This document shows, piece by piece, positions 35,101 to 45,961 of a DNA stretch of 64,000 bases. The position numbers were made by a program, and so were the translations under genes. Source of the stretch: Cryptomeria japonica (lineage: Eukaryota; Streptophyta; Pinopsida; Cupressales; Cupressaceae); assembly GCF_030272615.1 (NCBI RefSeq), contig NC_081406.1, positions 476,996,900 to 477,060,899 on the forward strand, given 5' to 3'. Each line of letters begins with the position of its first letter. Position 1 is the first letter of the stretch. The notes beneath the pieces are model-generated. The model saw only the letters and a list, made by a program, of their open reading frames with translations, was not told the DNA's origin and did not search any database.

Positions 35101-38100
35101 TCTTCATCATTTAATTAATCAAGTATCCAATTACCATTACGTAAATTTAAAAAAAAAATTCTTTAATTTTTTTTTTGGAAAAATCTTTCAAAGGTTTTTA
35201 AGTTTCCAATTTTGTTGAAATTTTTTTTTCGTGAGTTACTGCCTGATAAAATCGCACAAATTTTTTTAGTTGAAAAAACTTGCAGATTTCTTCGATTAAG
35301 ATGGGGTTTCATCCCTCTGCAAATCGCGTCAGTTTTTTTCAGCAACGCACTAGTTTTTCCTTCTTGTCGGGCTTCTGGGATGTGATTTTTTCTGTGTTGG
35401 GTTGCGAGTTGTTTTATGGGTGCAACGTAAGTGGTGATGCTCATCAAATTATCAGTCACTGATGATTAGCTGCCTCAAGTGCCGTTCGGCAAGACAATTG
35501 CAAAGATTTGGACTCATTTGAAGTATCTCCATGAAACCTCAGATAAAAGCCGAGTGTTCTTTTTGAAGAACATGCTGTTCTCCATCATGATGGATGAGAA
35601 GATGTCTCTGTAGGAGCATCTTACGAAGATAAGGGACATCTGTGATCAACTAGAGGCAATAGGTCGAAAAATGGAGGAGGAAGATATGGTGCTCATAACT
35701 CTCAAGAGCCTACTAAAATCTTATGAACATTTTATTGAGACACTCAACTTACTTCAACGAATGTTGCTTTGAAGTTTCCTAATCTTTGCAGCAAGCTTTT
35801 GCAGTAGGATAGATGGAAACAATAGTTCGGAAGCAGCGCTAGTTCATCCTCCATTGAACAAGCATTCATTGCCATAGCCTCGGACAAGGGCAAAGGCAAG
35901 TCCTAGCAGAAAGGACAAGGCAAACCTTAGGAGAACCCTAAGAAGAATATTCAATGCAATTATTGTCATAAGTATGGCCATATGAAGAAAGATTGCAAGA
36001 AATGTCTAGCGTCTGAGCAATCTAGATAGGGATGGTCTCAGTAGAAGGCCCATGTTGCCACGCATTTAGACCAAGAGTCTGTCTTCTACGCATTCATGGC
36101 CAAATGCCCATTCGATCATGTGAAATCATATGCCTGGTACATTGACTTTGGTGCCTCTCGACACTTCACACATGGCTGGGATTGGTTTATAGAATACATG
36201 CCTTACACGGATTCAGTGATCTTTGGAGGAGGTGATGAGTATACTATTGTCGAAAAGGGCAACGTTCAGATCACATCTGGAGGGAGAAATTTAATATTTC
36301 TCAATGTATACTTTGTTTCAGTGATGGAACTCAATTCGCTATCAGTCAGTTAGATCATGCGCCATTCCCTTCAGTTGGATGTCGTCTTTAGTTCGCACAA
36401 GTGCAACATTGTTGACAGGGAGACTCGCACTACAGTTGCTGTTGGCGTTGAGGATCATGGTCTTTATAGACTTCTTGATACTGGTGATTCTCAGCAGCAC
36501 ACCATGGCAACCAAAAGTTCTTCCATTAGCAATCTCTGGCATTAGTGGTATGGGCACCTGAATGTCCACTATTTCTCTAAGTTCAGGAGGGTTTGGTTGT
36601 TGGGTTACTTGAGATTCAAACTTAGAATCATGGAGTTTGCGGAGCTTGGCAGACTAGAAAGCAACATCGAACTCCGTTTTCAGATGGTGACACTTGGAGA
36701 GCATCCAAGGTCTTGCAGTTGGTTCATGCAGATGTCTGTGGACTAATGAAAACTTTGGATCCAAATATTTTCTATTATTTGTTGATGATTTTAGTAGAAG
36801 AATGTGGGTGTATTTTGTTAAAAACAAATCAGAGGTGTTTAGCATGTTTTAGAAGTTTAAGGCCTTAGTGGAAAAAGAGTTAGGCTGTCAGATAGTCACT
36901 CTTAGGTCAGACAATGGGGGGAATTTTGTTCTTCTGATTTCTCCAACTTCTATGCGACACATGGGATTAAGTGTTAGCTTACCACATCTTACACCCTTCA
37001 ACAGAATGGTGTTGTTGAGCAGAGAAATTGCACAATCATCGAGATGGCCTGGTCTATGTTGGAGCACAAAAAAGTTCCAAAGAAATTTTGGGCTGAAGCA
37101 GTTTACACTGCAGTGTATCTTTTGAACTCATCTCCCACACAGGCTATTAAGAAGATGACTCGAGAGGAAACCTGGTTTGGAAGGAAGCCCAAAATCAGTC
37201 ATTTGAAGGTCTTTGGCGCTACTGCTTTATGTTTGGATTCCAGATGCCAAGCACACAAAATTGGATTCCAAGAGCCAGAAACTCATGTTCACAGGCTACA
37301 ATGATAACCACAAAGCTTATCAACTGATTGATGTAGACACTGATCGCCTCATATTCAGTCGTGATGTATTTGATGAAGAATGAGGGCCTTCTCAGCTCTC
37401 TTCTCCTGTTTTGAGCCTTGAGGATCAGCCGCTGAAGGGTAAGGATTTGGGTGTTCGTCTTCCCTTAGTTCCACCTGATGGGAAGGAATCAAATGACTAA
37501 GACTTTGAAGTTGTGGAATCGCCTAGGCATGACATTGCACCACTCGACTTTCCTCGGGAAAATTTTGATTTGCATCCAAATGACTTTATTCCAAGCACCC
37601 TAGATGAAGTTGATCCTCTTGACTTGGATGTTGGTGCTTCTACTCTCCGGCCTAAGTGGTGGGCCAAGACCATTGGTGATCTTCATGATGATGAACTTAT
37701 TGAGGGTAGATCAACTAGAAGCAAGAGTCAGTAGAAGAACACTGTTAACTTTGCTCCTATGGCCAACATTCACAGTGTGTATGAGCCTCAGACATATTCA
37801 GAGGCTAAAAGAATACTTGAGTGGGAACAAGCTATGGAAGTTGAACACCATAGTCTTCTAAAGAACACTTGGGTCTTGTCTGATCTTCCACCTAGGAAAA
37901 AACCCATTGGTTGCAAATGGGTATATAATGTCAAGTATAAGGCTGATGGAACCCTTGATAAGTACAAGGCTTGCTTAGTAGCTTTAGGGTTCTCATAGAA
38001 AGAGGGCATTGACTATGAGGAGACATTTGCTCCCATAGCCAAAATGAGCACCATTTAGCCTGTCCTTGCTATTTCAGCCTAGTTTGGATGGAAAGTCCAT

Positions 38101-41100
38101 CAAATGGATGTCAACAGTTCATTCCTTAATGGTGAGTTGGTAGAAGAAGTCTATATGATGCAACCTCTTGGTTTCAAGGTTGTCGGTAAAGAACACCAGG
38201 TATGTAGACTGGTAAAAGAACTCTATGGCTTCAAATAGGCTCCTCGAGCATGGTACATCAAAATTGATAAGTACCTAGTTGATCAAAGCTTTCAGAGGAG
38301 TCCTTTCGATCCCAATTTGTATGTCAAGAATATTGGTGGTGATGCCCTTCTTGTTATCTATGTTGATGACCTGATCATCACTAGTAGTGCAACACATTTG
38401 ATCGAGCAGCTCAAACAAAATTTGTGTTAGTCCTTTGATATGGCAGACTAGGGACTCCTGCATTATTGTCTCGATGTAGAGGTTTGGCAGACAGATGACC
38501 ACATTTTTATTTCTCAGTCAATGTATGCCAAAAGTCTACTAGACAAGTTTCAGATGCACGATTGCAAACTTGCATCTACACCTATGGAGAAAGGTCTGAA
38601 ACTATTAGCCAAATCAGATTCACTTGTGGTGAATGAATTAGCGTTTAGGCAACTAGAAGGCAGCCTCATCTATCTCACCGCCACTAGACTTGACCTCAGT
38701 TATGATGTGAGCTACATATCTCACTTCATGACAACCCCTAAAGATGAACATTGGGTTGTAGCGAAGTGTGTGCTGAGATATGTGAAGGGTACTCCTGACT
38801 TTGGCATTCTGTATAGTAGAAGCAAAGATCCTAGACTCATTGGTTTTACAGACTCAGTTTGGGTAGATTTTATTGATGACAAAAAGTCTATTTTTGGTAT
38901 GTCTTCAATTTGGGCACAGGTGCAGTCACATGGACCAACAAGAAGCAGCAGGCAGTAGCTCTTTCCTCGACCATAGCAGAATAGCAAGGAACTATTAAAG
39001 TAGCTTGTGTGGTAGTTTGGCTTTGAAGGATGCTTTCTGACACACAAATGTCTCAAGTAGGTCCTTCTGCGTTGCTCTGTGATAATCAAGGGGTGCTGAA
39101 ATTTGCCAAAAAATTAGTCTTCCATGAGTGGACCAAGCATGTTGAGCTTCATTGTCATTTCATCCGTAAGCTTGTAGAAGATGAATCTGTTCAGTTGTAG
39201 TATGTTCCAATTGAGGATCGGACTGTAGACATCCTCACCAAGTGTTTGGGCCTGGCCAAATTTGTAAAATTTAGAGGGTAACTTGGTGTAGTTGATAGGA
39301 TGACCATTAAGGGAGGGTATTAAAGTATTTATTTAGTTATTAATGTTCATTAATATATTATTAATTTATTTTAGTTAGAATAGATTGTTTCTATTTTCTG
39401 GTTTAGCTTACGATTGTTCCTTATGGAAATATTGTCTTGTAATTGGCTATATGTACTTCATCATTTAATTAATCAAGTATCCAATTACCATTACACTTTG
39501 ATTGAGAAAATGGAAGGCCAAATTAGAGATAAACACAAGAAAATCACTGACTACAACTATAAAATCTTAGCATGGTTGATGCTCTTGAATGTTTTCTTTT
39601 CTGAACTGGGTTTTTTTTTTGCCTGACTCAAGATGGCTCCATTGGGGATCTATACTAGGTTTGAACTGGAACTAGATCTAGAGTTTCTTTGAGCAAGGTT
39701 GTCATCTGCAAAAGTTTCCTTACACTAAACTAGCATCATTAATGAAAGAAAACTCTTGTAGGAAAGAAGAAAGAAAGAACTTACATTAGTATAATATATT
39801 GGAAAGAAAGAACTTATATTAATCTCGTCGAGGACCAATTTGATCAGAGGGATTCAAACCACAAGTTGCATGCTAATCAAGAGTGCTTCAATGACTCTGA
39901 ACAACCAAAAAGAAAAAAAATTCAAAATTAAATTTAGATCGTTATTTGCAAACAAAAAGATCATAATAAGGAAGGTATGAATCTGAGACAAATTATATAC
40001 AAAATCCATGCATTACAAAAGAATCGTGTAGAAGGAAGATTCCATGCTAATAGTAGAACCGTTGATAGAGCCAAGACAAGAAAACTGACAAAGAATAAGC
40101 CTCTAATATGCACAAAAGTTGAGAGCACAAGAGATATTTACGTTCTTGTTGATCCCTAAGGGCCATTATAGAATCTTATGACATCCTTTGGGGAATAACC
40201 TTTCTTATAGGCTTATCTAATGAACAACTGTGGAAGGAAGTCAGTCATTCCTTCTAGTACTGCTACCAATATTTATGATTAAGAATCCTTTATTTAGATA
40301 GAAGCACTACTACCTGTCTGCCCAGGTAGATCAGATTGTGCATAATGAAAAATGGTTGATTGTCATCATTGAGAATGACAATAAGATATTTGAGGTGCCC
40401 CATTGGTTGTTTGCGTCATGGTATGTTGTTCCAGATATCTTTTGCTATTTGCGCTAGTCACTACAATTGCTAATTATCACTTGACATATTCAATGGAGAA
40501 TTAAGCTAGTCTAAGGTAGTGATGAATATGGTTTCCCTAGAAGTCTAGTGAAGAGTGGCATTCAAAATTAATTAACATCTCAAAGCTAGAGGGCCCAACA
40601 CATTTAATCTGAATAATGAAAAAGGGAACAAGTAACCCTTGTAATTCCAAATGCAAGCTGTGATATTTTCCTTGGAACTCATATAAATGGGTCAACTATG
40701 TAGATGTTTCATTGAAAGAACAAAGTTAATAAGTTTATTGCCCTATGGAATGGTGCAATTTTTTATGATTTATAGCTGGTGGGAGTGTTCTCTAAATTGC
40801 CCATGGAGGTAGGATCCTTAGGCCATATGGCCAAATACACAGAAAGAAGTCAAGTTGTAAAATGGAGCCAATATATTGTTTGACAACTTTTTGAATTTCC
40901 ATTTTGAGATGGTGAGAGTGGGTGCCTAAGGGGTAATTGGTGGTAGGGATCTAGTAATGGAGACGCTGGTACACTAAAAAGAAAACAATTGTTGAAGTAC
41001 CAATGATGTCATTTGCGAAGGAAACTCAAGGAGTCAACCCTCTCTAAGGAACGAAGGGCTAAATCCAAATTATCTCCCAAACTGAAGTTGAACCACCAAG

Positions 41101-44100
41101 GGACCAAAGTCCATGGAGAAAGAAAAAATGCTTTCTTACACTCTCAAGGTGAAGAGATTTGCAATTAAATCTAGCCTAGACAATGCTATGAGGGGATGCC
41201 CTTTACAGTACTGTATGAAGGAGTATGATAGCCCCCACTCTACAAATGCATGCCCAATCAAGAAGCTCTATATTTTATCACCAAACTGTGACCCGTAGAA
41301 ATCAATGGGTTTAATGATTATGCCAAAGAGACATCTTTGAGGGAATGTCCTGGAAATGTATTTGAAACAATTACTGCTTCAAAACAGAGAGGGAGGCATA
41401 TCCTTCACAAAGAACCAGGCTTCAAGTTGGTGGGACCTATAAAATATGAACATAATTCCCAAGTAGGTGTTCATTACTGTGACTTCCACTTGCTCATTTT
41501 TGTAAATTGCCTCAAGCATTAGATGTCATTATTCCCAACATTCACATTCATGATTTATGGTCTAATTTACATTATGCCTTTGTCTAATAACTGGTGTGCT
41601 TGGATGAACTTTTATATTGCATATCTAACATTGTCCTTAGTACATATCTGTGGCAAACTAGCTCTAAGTGCGATTTGTAATGTACTTTAGCTGCTTTTCA
41701 TTTGTTTGTCTTTTTCCTTAAATGGAATATCTTGGTTGATATGTTGACTGTCCTTCTGCCGCTATTTGTTAGTCATTTGATTTGCGTTGTATGGTAGCAA
41801 CATTTATTTCAGTGTGACATCTATGCTCTTTTGTTTGCTTGCTGGTCTTTTTTGTTCTCTCAGTCTTTTGAATTAAGGATACTTCCACTAGAGGGGAAAA
41901 TCCATTTGACCTTAAGCCCTAGCAAATCATTTGCATTCATTCTCCAAAGCTGAACTTCCTCTTTCACTTATTGCATTCGCCTTCTAATGTACTGCCTGTC
42001 TATCTGCATCCCTTAATGTTAGTCTCATGGTAAACTTGCCAAAGATAAAAAGTCGTTTTTTATATGAATTCAAAGATTATCTCGTCTTTTATAAGTAGTT
42101 TTTTAATTTATTTTTAATGGATGTTCTGACTTCTGACCTTTTAACTTGTTTGTTGGCATGTGCTGTTTTCTTTTTCCTCTAGAATAGTATGAATGTGTCC
42201 CTGCTAGAACTCTCTTTCCAGCTCTAGATATCACATCACCCTAACTCCCACCAAATTATGAGTAGAACTTGCAGTCTCTTCCCATAGTCTTAAATTGTAT
42301 TGAAAATTTGTTTTTCCTACTATTTATGATTTCAAATATATGACTGCAAACTTAAATAGAGGTAATGAATGCAAGACTCTCATTCAGGGCCATGCTAGCA
42401 CATGGACAACTAGAGGATGAAATAGATAGGGCACCAAAAATGTAAATACCTAATATGAATGGATAAATAGTGCTTGGAAAAGCTTGAGACATAAAAATAA
42501 GAAAGTACATACTACATATGTCCTATTTATAAAGCACAAAGTACTTTTCCACAAGTACGAACAATTCATACAGATAAAGGAAATAAGAATTTTGAGATGC
42601 AATTTGTATGGCCCCCCAAGTGGCCTTTGTGTCCACCAAGAGCCTCGTTACATGGTAGAGTGCTTTTACAATTAACACTAAAAAATATACATATAAGACA
42701 AAGTAATAAAGACACAATTGTTGGGGACAACCTACGACACAACTATACCACAATTAATGCTAAGGTTCATTATTAGTTTCAATCCCTTAACCCCTATGAG
42801 AAAGACCAAATGCAGTGAGTGCAATGTGGACTATTCAAGCTTGATAGATGTTAAGGAATCAAGTAAAATCTTATCTAAGATGTATAAATACAGGTAATGA
42901 TCTAATAATAAAGTATGGTATAAGATAAGTGGATCTTTTTTGCATTTGATAGTGGGACATTGAGGCAGGTGATTGCATGAATGTTTGTCCTCCTTTTGAT
43001 TGTCTTATTAGTTGTTTCAGGTGACACTTGTTAGTATCCCTGGAAAAAATCTTAGTTTGTTACTGATGAATGGAAATTCTATTTTAGGCTGGTGTGAAGA
43101 ACAGATCTCCAGAAGTACGATCCAAGATACCGAATGTTATTTTGGTCGATGTAAACAGAAATCAGGTAAGCATTATTCTTTTCTTTTCCCATCATGACAC
43201 AATCTAGCTTGGATGTCTGTTGTGTCTGCGCCTTTTTTCTTTGGATCAATTGCATGCAATTTTACATATACACTGTATCAATTTAACATAAAAAATAAGT
43301 GTTCCTATCTTCTAAGTCTTTGGAATAAAGGCAGCATTGGATGGAGTTTAGCATGTTTCTAAATTTTGGCTTCATGGTGATCGGCTAAGAGTGTCGACCA
43401 AACTTCCAACCAAATTTTGAGTTCAATATCTTACTCCTGTTTTGATTTCTATGCAAAAATAGCATTTTCCTCTCAAAATAGAATGTTTAATATGTGATGA
43501 TAGACTATAAAAAAGAAGCCAAGATTAAATTGGTAGAATTTCGTTTATTAGTCAGGGTTGTACTCCTATACATGAAGGTTTAATTTGTATGATAGGATTG
43601 TGCTGAAAATGCAATAGAACAAGTTAATGATTATAAATCAAGGTTGCAAAAGATTGCATCAAAGCAAGATCTAGTGTTTGCCTTGCTGCTATGTCTCATG
43701 ACATCATTGATTTTAATGTTCTGATTGAAGGTCTACAACTAATTGGGAGAATTCAACCTGCTAATTACAGACACTACATTGGAAATTAGTACTCATTTTT
43801 GTGAATAGGATTTGTTGTACCATCAACTATAAAATTTTACTGGAACCAAAATAAAGTTGAATCAATATTAGAATCTGGAGGTCTCAAATGTATCTTCCTT
43901 CATCATATGGCATCAACCAAACTTTTCTATATTTTTTACATTTTTACATTGCTTAAATTTTACTTTCTTGAGTTCACTTCTGAAGTGTTCTCCTCAAGCC
44001 ACCAGCCTTTTGACCTATAATTTAAATCATTTGAAGTCTGAGCTGATCTTGTTGTTGGAAGGTGAAATTCAGGTGTTAGAAACTAACTGATGCAGATTAG

Positions 44101-45961
44101 AGATAAGGCAACCCCTTTTGTCTACTCGTTTTGTTTGAATCTTCTCTAAATTAATCAAAGTCCTTTTTCCAAAGTCTCAACATTAAAACTTAGTCATACA
44201 TATCAATATAAAATTTATTTTGATGGCTTTGACGCCAGGCAGGAGATACTGAAGTTCAAAGCTATTATAAGAAGAATCTCATAAGAAATAAAAACATTAT
44301 TGCATATTTTGGGGTTTCAGGATTCCTTTTCTTCTCTTGAATTTGTTGTATTTATCCTGCAGAATGACCAATACCTCTTGCAATCTAGGAGATAAGGTCC
44401 TAATTCCTTGAATCAAGGAGATAATGAATTGTATGTCAGATGAATTCACAATATATACTGCTAGCATGGTCAAGATAGGAACTCTGCATTTCTAGTTCTG
44501 GAGGTTTTGTGATTTTAGGAATGAATGCCTATCCTATGCGTTTCCTGTTTTTTTTCCTTAATCATACTAGCCTAATATTGTTCGCCGATAAACACACTTT
44601 GAAGGTTTCTTCTTGATGGCATCACGTAAGTCATAAACATCAGAAAAGTGAGGTAAAAAATCAAACCTATTCATCTTGTGAATAATATTATAATGCCAAA
44701 GTCAATGCATATAATCTCTTCAAAAAATCAACAAATTACTTATACACACTTGGAAATTGAACATACACTTTTAATTTTTAAATGAGTACTCTGTGCAGAA
44801 GGATCTCAATGATTGTCACTAAAATATACACATGAAACTTAACAGTCAAAGTGAGAAAATCAGTATTGGAAGAACTGCATGTTGGATGTTCCTATTGAAG
44901 ATCTATTGTTTTTCTATATTTGTGACTTTTATTGAGGGAGGGACAATTGGCAAACTGCCCTGACAAACTTGTAAATTAATGAAGCATTAACTTGTTAACT
45001 CCCATAACCCTTACGACAATAAATCTGATTCAATATAACCCTACAACCACATACTTGAACCATACGAGTAAGGTAGTTTGTTGATTACAAGGTTGTCAAT
45101 ATTAGTTATTTAGCACAAAGTTTTCATTTATTACACTTCTTGAGGGTTTTTAAGGATAACTTAAAAATTACGAAAGTTGGCTATCTCCAAAGATCACACA
45201 GGTGGTGATCCTAAATGGTGATGGAAATAGAAACCATGGTAATGTTATGACTGAGTTTCTTTATTAAGTCTGAGTTCATTGCAAAAGTTGTGTTACTGAG
45301 TATTCACCAAGTTCGATTCTGAACACTATGAAATCAACATAGTGGAGCAGCAGAAAGTTAATACGTTTTAGTCAACTGCCTATCATGCTTTGAGAAGGAA
45401 AGGAATGGTGTGTTTCCTTATCTGTAACTGATATAATATTTGAATTTTAAAACCAACTCTTGGTTGGGAATCCATTCATTGTTGTTTTATCTTGAATATT
45501 AGGATACCCACTTTGCAGGTCATTTGTAAGGGATTTTTTATATCTGGATCCAATTCTTATCTCAGTCCCACTGAAAAATCAGGTGAAGACACCCTCGATA
45601 CCACAACTGCCCCAGCAACGAGAGTTATTGTCGGCATTGGTTCCTTATCATGAAAGGCTTGTTTCTGAAAGTTATCTAGCAAATAAAAGGCCTGTTCATG
45701 AGTACACAAATGAACAGGTGTGTGAATATTGTCCTATGTAATTTTAGAGTGATTGCATAGAAAAATCGAATTATCTAGGATCTTATCACAATAAACTGTA
45801 CTAATCAACTAACCAACCTGACATGTTAAAGGCATTCTTTCTTATCTATACAGGCTCAGGCAGCAGAAGGCTTTCTAGCAGTCGTGAGAAGCTACTTAGA
45901 GTCTTTGTGCAGTAATTTACGTGCTCATACCATCACAAATGTACAGTCCAATGATGACAAG
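28932..45961 (+). CDS. DENN (AEX-3) domain-containing protein gene, 11 internal exons
   Basis: Eleven plus-strand exons (28932-29131, 30463-30945, 31343-31481, 31602-31799, 31983-32072, 32614-32676, 33279-33353, 33590-33640, 43088-43165, 45583-45717, 45854-45961) join with AG/GT borders into 1,620 bases. That is exactly 540 codons with no stop. Exon 1 is the end of the uDENN part, exon 2 a variable acidic linker, and exons 3-9 the cDENN core with hydrophobic strands ([29 protein letters not shown]). Exons 10-11 lead toward dDENN. DENN proteins act as exchange factors or adaptors for Rab GTPases in membrane traffic; this role is known from the family and is not visible here. The N-terminal exons and the C-terminal end (after NVQSNDDK) are not in the window or were not recognised. 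The intact frame suggests a working gene despite nearby transposons. Confidence 0.92.
29132..30462 (+). other. DENN intron 1
   Basis: No feature beyond a 19-base direct repeat of actatggaaatagtat near 29287-29325. The open frame at 30122-30391 has no recognisable motif. Confidence 0.6.
30463..30945 (+). CDS. DENN gene, exon 2 (acidic linker)
   Basis: Acceptor ttatttttacag; donor gtatga. It begins [15 protein letters not shown], the end of uDENN, then about 145 polar, Glu/Asp-rich, low-conservation residues typical of the variable loop between uDENN and cDENN. It ends two bases into a codon that exon 3 completes. Confidence 0.88.
31343..31481 (+). CDS. DENN gene, exon 3
   Basis: Acceptor attgttcacag; donor gtactt. 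It encodes the rest of the acidic linker ([13 protein letters not shown]) and ends SDRILSWAK, the start of the conserved cDENN part. Confidence 0.87.
31602..31799 (+). CDS. DENN gene, exon 4 (cDENN)
   Basis: Acceptor gcttttgcag; donor gtaaat. Sixty-six codons with [19 protein letters not shown] and [18 protein letters not shown], conserved in plant DENN proteins. Confidence 0.92.
31983..32072 (+). CDS. DENN gene, exon 5 (cDENN)
   Basis: Acceptor gagcttcag; donor gtgagc. Thirty codons, [20 protein letters not shown] through GVLPLES. Confidence 0.9.
32614..32676 (+). CDS. DENN gene, exon 6 (cDENN core strand)
   Basis: Acceptor aactatgcag; donor gtgaga. Twenty-one codons encoding a hydrophobic core segment ending [11 protein letters not shown], one of the most conserved cDENN motifs. 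Confidence 0.92.
33279..33353 (+). CDS. DENN gene, exon 7 (cDENN)
   Basis: Acceptor tgtttatcag; donor gtgcga. It encodes [19 protein letters not shown] and QSLLLP, the helix and PFxW motif characteristic of cDENN. Confidence 0.92.
33590..33640 (+). CDS. DENN gene, exon 8 (cDENN)
   Basis: Acceptor gtcttccag; donor gtgagt. Seventeen codons, [17 protein letters not shown], a highly conserved DENN segment. The following intron is 9.4 kb. Confidence 0.92.
34959..34963. repeat. Target duplication of Copia-2, left
   Basis: ctttg, identical to 39496-39500. Confidence 0.85.
34964..35142 (+). repeat. 5' LTR of Copia-2
   Basis: 179 bp, matching 39319-39495 over its length (shared tagaatagattgtttctat and caagtatccaattaccatta). 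No initiator-Met primer site follows it; the next bases are A/T-rich. Confidence 0.88.
35482..36030 (+). pseudogene. gag: Copia-2 gag remnant
   Basis: A frame from about 35482 reads [19 protein letters not shown] and, after TAG at 35611-35613, [20 protein letters not shown], the usual plant Copia Gag pattern. After a frame change, a CCHC knuckle ([14 protein letters not shown]) is encoded at 35956-35997, followed by two TAG codons. Not functional. Confidence 0.78.
36096..36580 (+). pseudogene. pol: Copia-2 protease and pre-integrase remnant
   Basis: [13 protein letters not shown] marks the aspartic protease site, but the triplet reads DFG where retroelement proteases have DSG or DTG, so the active site is lost. 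A second frame from about 36357 carries the pre-integrase-like sequence ending in LWH. Confidence 0.75.
36690..37310 (+). pseudogene. pol: Copia-2 integrase remnant
   Basis: Pieces in different frames are recognisable: VHADVCG near 36722, LRSDNGGNF at about 36902 (second catalytic Asp kept) and [19 protein letters not shown] at about 37062 with [11 protein letters not shown]. Several stops and frame changes lie between them. Confidence 0.75.
37741..39290 (+). pseudogene. pol: Copia-2 reverse transcriptase and RNase H remnant
   Basis: The RVT_2 domain is clear: [33 protein letters not shown], and the YVDD box at 38359-38370. RNase H-like sequence follows ([10 protein letters not shown]). In the RT frame, stops occur at 37996, 38056, 38080, 38236, 38428 and 38449, and all six are TAG. 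A further TAG lies in the RNase H part near 38981. The usual C-terminal [16 protein letters not shown]-like tail is readable near 39140. Confidence 0.82.
39309..39318 (+). other. Polypurine tract of Copia-2
   Basis: aagggaggg directly before the 3' LTR. Confidence 0.75.
39319..39495 (+). repeat. 3' LTR of Copia-2
   Basis: 177 bp, matching 34964-35142. It is preceded directly by the polypurine tract aagggaggg and followed by the target duplication ctttg. Confidence 0.88.
39496..39500. repeat. Target duplication of Copia-2, right
   Basis: ctttg, identical to 34959-34963. Confidence 0.85.
39501..43087 (+). other. Rest of DENN intron 8
   Basis: No supported gene. Open frames at 39977-40159, 41113-41298 and 42484-42675 are short. 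The one at 41113-41298 holds a Cys/His-spaced run, but nothing else supports a gag. Confidence 0.5.
43088..43165 (+). CDS. DENN gene, exon 9
   Basis: Acceptor tctattttag; donor gtaagc. Twenty-six codons, [20 protein letters not shown] and DVNRNQ, which continue the cDENN domain directly after PYI in exon 8. Phase agrees across the long intron. Confidence 0.88.
43166..45582 (+). other. DENN intron 9
   Basis: A 2.4-kb AT-rich intron with no recognised element. Confidence 0.6.
45583..45717 (+). CDS. DENN gene, exon 10
   Basis: Acceptor gaaaaatcag; donor gtgtgt. Forty-five codons, including [20 protein letters not shown] and [12 protein letters not shown]. Confidence 0.92.
45854..45961 (+). CDS. 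DENN gene, exon 11, last visible exon
   Basis: Acceptor tctatacag; donor gttggt, a weaker but valid GT. Thirty-six codons, [20 protein letters not shown] then [14 protein letters not shown]. Plant relatives continue with a dDENN segment, which I did not find before 64000. Confidence 0.9.

Larger units (their letters stand above)
34964..39495 (+). mobile_element. Decayed Copia element (Copia-2) in a DENN intron
   Basis: Short direct repeats, 34964-35142 and 39319-39495, are flanked by the 5-bp duplication ctttg (34959-34963 and 39496-39500). Between them on the plus strand lie gag, protease, integrase, RT and RNase H remnants in Copia order, in the same orientation as the host gene. The frame has many stops, nearly all TAG, and several frameshifts. 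The LTRs begin TATTAAAG, not TG, in both copies. It lies wholly inside the intron 33641-43087, so splicing would remove it. Confidence 0.9.

Noticed and set aside
41113-41298. Possible Gypsy Gag zinc knuckle in the DENN intron (Cys and His residues spaced in a short frame)
   Set aside because: The spacing does not fit a standard CCHC, and no neighbouring gag, protease or RT sequence was seen.
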